Origin: Myxococcus eversor
GTDB lineage: Bacteria; Myxococcota; Myxococcia; Myxococcales; Myxococcaceae
Length of the DNA: 34,514 bases
Assembly: GCF_010894455.1 (NCBI RefSeq)
Contig: NZ_JAAIXY010000042.1
Coordinates: forward strand, 1 to 34,514
Direction of reading: 5' to 3'
In this document: one piece after another, positions 16,746 to 34,514 of the stretch
How the letters are laid out: every line of letters starts with the position of its first letter
Numbering within the stretch: position 1 is the stretch's first letter
Notes under the pieces: generated by a model
The model's database searches: none
What the model saw: the letters and a program-made list of their open reading frames with translations, nothing else
What the model was told of the DNA's origin: nothing
Translations under genes and position numbers: made by a program

Positions 16746-19103
16746 TTGACGGAATCGAATCAGGCGGCGGTCGGGTTGGTCGTGAAGCTGCCATTCGCGA
16801 CGCCGGAGGAGTTCCTGGCGAAGTATGGCGGCAATGTCACCCGAGGTGGCATCTACCTGCGCGCGCGCGCGGTGAAGCCACCGGGGACGGCCGTCACGCT
16901 CGACCTGCGGCTGGCGAGCGGCGAGCGCCTCATCCACGCGCAGGCCGTGGTCCACTTCGTCACCGGACAGGGAGGCCAGGGCGTGGCGGGCATGGGCCTG
17001 CGCTTCCTGGGGTTGGACCCGCAGACGCGTCGCTTCCTCGACTCGGCGGTCGCCGCCCTGCCCCACGCCCAGTCGGACGTGCCCCCGGTCCCCACCGGCG
17101 TGGGCCCCGCGGACTACACCGTCCCACCTCCGCCACAGCAGGCGAACCCCCAGGTCGTCGCCGCCCAGGCGGCTCCCCCTCCCGAGGGGACTCCGGCCGC
17201 GCCCGCGACGATGATGTCGGATGCGGCGTTGGACCTGAGCACGGCGGAGCCCAAGCGCGCCGGCGTGGTGATTGGCATCGACCTGGGCACGACGAACTCG
17301 TGCGCGGCGTATGTGCGCAACGGCAAGCCCGGGGTGCTCAACAGCCGCGAGGGCCACAACACGGTGCCCTCCATCATCGCCGTCAACACGCGCGGCAAGC
17401 TGGTGGTGGGCCACCCCGCCAAGGGGCAGATGCTCACCAACCCCCGCAACACAGTGTACGGCTCCAAGCGCCTCGTCGGGCGCGCGTACGAGTCGCCCAT
17501 CGTCGCGGCCATCAAGGACAAGTTCCACTACGAGATCTCCGCCGGAGAGAACGGCGACGCGGGCGTGAAGCTCGCCGACCGCGTGTACACGCTGCAGCAG
17601 ATCTCCGCGCTCATCCTGCGCGAGGTGCGGGAAGTCGCCCAGAACCAGTTGGGCCAGCCGGTGTCGCGCGCCGTCATCACCGTCCCGGCGTACTACAACG
17701 ACAACCAGCGCCACGCGGTGCGCGAGGCTGGCAAGCTGGCGGGTCTCTACGTCGAGCGCATCCTCAACGAGCCCACCGCCGCGGCGCTCGCGTACGGCTA
17801 CGGCCGCAAGCTCACCCAGCGCGTGCTCGTCTACGACCTGGGCGGCGGCACCTTCGACGCGTCGGTGCTGGAGCTGGCCGACAACGTCTACGAGGTCATC
17901 TCCACGGGCGGCGACACGTTCCTGGGTGGCATCGACTTCGACAACGCCATCGTCGCGTACCTGCTGGAGGAGTTTCAGAAGAAGACGGGCCGGGCCTTCC
18001 AGGGGGACCGGGTGGCCATGCAGCGCATCAACGACGCGGCGGAGCGCGCGAAGTGCGCGCTGTCGGAGCGCTCGGAGATGCGGGTGCACGTGGCCTTCGT
18101 CACGATGATTGAAGACAAGCCGTATGACCTGGACGTCACGCTGACGCGGCAGAAGCTCGTCGAGCTGACCGAGGGCCTCGTCGACCGCACCCTCCAGGTC
18201 TGCGAAGAGGTCCTCAAGGTGAAGAACCTGGGGCCCAAGGACATCGACGAGGTCATCCTCGTCGGAGGCCAGAGCCGCTTCCCGCTGGTGCACGAGAAGA
18301 TTACCCGCCTCTTCAGCAAGCCGCCCAGCAAGGGCGTCCACCCGGACGAAGCGGTGGCCCTGGGCGCGGCGCTGCTGGCGCACAGCCTGGGACAGCTCGA
18401 GGGCGTGGTGCTCATCGACGTGCTGCCCATGGCCATTGGCGTGGGGCTGCCCGGCGGACGCTTCAAGGCCGTGCTGGAGCGCAACACCGCGCTGCCCTCC
18501 ACCAAGAGCTACACGCTCTCCACGCACCGTGATGGCCAGACGGAGCTGGAGCTGACCGTGTTCCAGGGCGACTCCGACAAGGCGTCCGACAACGAGTACC
18601 TGGGCACGCTGAAGCTCGCGGGCCTGCCGAAGCTGCCTCGCGGCGCCGTGCAGGTGTCGGTGACCTTCGAGGTGAACAACGAGTCGCTGCTGAAAGTCAC
18701 GGCGCGCGAGGCGTCCACGGCGCGTGAAGTGACGAGCACCTTCTCCACGCGCGACACACCCGACGCGGTGAAGGCGAAGCTGGCCCAGCTCGACGCGGAA
18801 GGGACGGCCGCCACCGCGCCAGGTTCGGCGTCCACGCCGACACGCACCACGAGCGCGACGACGAACCCCACGGCGGGTTCGGCTTCCACGTCGACGCGCA
18901 CCACGAGCGCGACGGCGAACCCCACCGCGAGTCCGGCGCCAATGAGGGCCTCTGCGGGAGCTGCGACCACCTCGGCTCCTCGCATGGTTCCACCCAAGAT
19001 CACCGCCGCGCCGCAATCCAACGTCCACGCGGTATCACCCGCGGTGAGCACGAAGGCGCGAGGCTTCGTGCGCTGGCTCAAGGGCTTGTTCGGTCGCGCC
19101 TGA
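16746..19103 (+). CDS. PilZ-like domain fused to a lidless Hsp70/DnaK-type chaperone
   Basis: The protein has 785 residues and starts at TTG. Residues about 8-100 resemble the PilZ-like domain that is expanded in Myxococcus: NVTRGGIYLRA fits the N-x-S/T-x-x-G half of the c-di-GMP motif, but no RxxxR precedes it, so ligand binding is doubtful. A Pro/Ala-rich linker follows. The Hsp70 ATPase domain (about 174-553) is complete, with IGIDLGTTNS at 176-185, VYDLGGGTFD and VILVGGQSR. The interdomain linker VVLID (554-558) and a beta-type substrate-binding domain (to about 690) are kept. In place of the helical lid there is a Thr/Ser/Ala-rich tail with a tandem repeat. The last 16 residues, KARGFVRWLKGLFGRA, could form a basic amphipathic helix that docks on membranes. 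Likely an ATP-driven specialised chaperone or scaffold rather than general DnaK; clients unknown. Confidence 0.85.
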   Translation: MTESNQAAVGLVVKLPFATPEEFLAKYGGNVTRGGIYLRARAVKPPGTAVTLDLRLASGERLIHAQAVVHFVTGQGGQGVAGMGLRFLGLDPQTRRFLDSAVAALPHAQSDVPPVPTGVGPADYTVPPPPQQANPQVVAAQAAPPPEGTPAAPATMMSDAALDLSTAEPKRAGVVIGIDLGTTNSCAAYVRNGKPGVLNSREGHNTVPSIIAVNTRGKLVVGHPAKGQMLTNPRNTVYGSKRLVGRAYESPIVAAIKDKFHYEISAGENGDAGVKLADRVYTLQQISALILREVREVAQNQLGQPVSRAVITVPAYYNDNQRHAVREAGKLAGLYVERILNEPTAAALAYGYGRKLTQRVLVYDLGGGTFDASVLELADNVYEVISTGGDTFLGGIDFDNAIVAYLLEEFQKKTGRAFQGDRVAMQRINDAAERAKCALSERSEMRVHVAFVTMIEDKPYDLDVTLTRQKLVELTEGLVDRTLQVCEEVLKVKNLGPKDIDEVILVGGQSRFPLVHEKITRLFSKPPSKGVHPDEAVALGAALLAHSLGQLEGVVLIDVLPMAIGVGLPGGRFKAVLERNTALPSTKSYTLSTHRDGQTELELTVFQGDSDKASDNEYLGTLKLAGLPKLPRGAVQVSVTFEVNNESLLKVTAREASTAREVTSTFSTRDTPDAVKAKLAQLDAEGTAATAPGSASTPTRTTSATTNPTAGSASTSTRTTSATANPTASPAPMRASAGAATTSAPRMVPPKITAAPQSNVHAVSPAVSTKARGFVRWLKGLFGRA
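18822..18929 (+). repeat. Two tandem 54-bp repeats in the Hsp70 tail
   Basis: 18822-18875 and 18876-18929 are in-frame copies that differ at only a few bases. Each encodes 18 residues of the type GSAST-TRTTSAT-NPTA. The repeat makes up much of the low-complexity spacer between the substrate-binding domain and the basic C-terminus. Its copy number may vary between strains. Confidence 0.9.
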
Positions 19104-19255
19104 GTCGTGATTTGTCGCTGAGAGTGGATCAGCTCTTCTTCCACTTTCACGCTGGGAATGAAGCTGCGTGTGGGTAGTCGTTGAGGCCCGCGATTGTCGG
19201 CCTCGCCTGTTATTAAGCCGCCGGCCGCCATCAGCCCGACGAGCTCCACACCCCC
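19104..19255 (+). promoter_or_regulatory. Leader region of the right-hand NRPS gene
   Basis: This 152-bp gap must contain the promoter of the NRPS gene unless it is read through from the chaperone gene. GAGGCC (19183-19188) and GGCCTC (19199-19204) form a 6-bp hairpin with a 10-base loop and no T tract. TATTAAG at 19211 is the only A/T-rich patch, without a properly spaced -35 box. The start codon has only a weak GAG 12 bp upstream. No strong terminator for the preceding gene is visible. Confidence 0.35.

Positions 19256-34514
<15,259 letters not shown>

Noticed and set aside
16725..19028. A 767-codon minus-strand frame opposite the PilZ-like/Hsp70 gene
   Set aside because: It is Arg/Gly/His-rich, covers the antisense of conserved Hsp70 motifs and would collide with the guaB promoter region.
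19183..19204. GAGGCC/GGCCTC hairpin before the right NRPS as a terminator or operator
   Set aside because: The stem is short, there is no T tract, and such inverted repeats are frequent by chance in GC-rich DNA.

Overview
The window is very GC-rich, with strong third-position G/C bias on both strands. It combines giant non-ribosomal peptide synthetase (NRPS) genes with a PilZ-like/Hsp70 fusion, an S46 exopeptidase and unlinked guaA and guaB genes. This combination suggests a predatory myxobacterium of the Myxococcus/Corallococcus/Pyxidicoccus type. The assignment is inferred from gene content and style, not from a marker gene.

Layout. (1) Positions 2-10300 (+) hold the 3' part of an NRPS gene that enters from outside the window. 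It has three modules with predicted substrates Ser, Asn and an uncertain third residue, followed by a terminal thioesterase, so it is the last enzyme of an assembly line. (2) Positions 10494-19103 hold five genes unrelated to peptide synthesis: an exported S46 dipeptidyl-peptidase (+), guaA (-), a small lipoprotein gene (+), guaB (-) and a PilZ-like/Hsp70 fusion (+). They alternate in strand. Hairpin terminators lie in the two convergent gaps, and the two divergent gaps must carry promoters. (3) Positions 19256-34514 (+) hold a second NRPS gene that runs off the right edge, with 5086 codons open. It starts with a fatty acyl-AMP ligase (FAAL) and carrier protein and continues with four modules: N-methyl-Thr, uncertain (possibly aromatic), Val, and Ser (cut by the window edge). 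It is the first enzyme of a lipopeptide assembly line.

How it works together. The right-hand enzyme should activate a free fatty acid, load it on its own carrier protein, and condense it with Thr that is N-methylated by a methyltransferase embedded in the adenylation domain. Elongation then continues. The left-hand enzyme should end a peptide ...-Ser-Asn-X and release it through its thioesterase. Both genes point the same way but are separated by housekeeping genes. The simplest reading is two different biosynthetic loci flanking a conserved island; the alternative, one split pathway, needs sequence beyond both edges. No epimerization domain, MbtH-like gene, transporter or pathway regulator is visible.

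Most notable: an Hsp70 with an N-terminal PilZ-like domain, no recognizable alpha-helical lid and a basic amphipathic C-terminus; an abrupt codon-usage change at the C-A boundary of the last right-hand module, which looks like an adenylation-domain replacement; a 99-bp tract that is identical in two condensation domains of the left-hand gene; and a divergent condensation domain directly after a Ser module.
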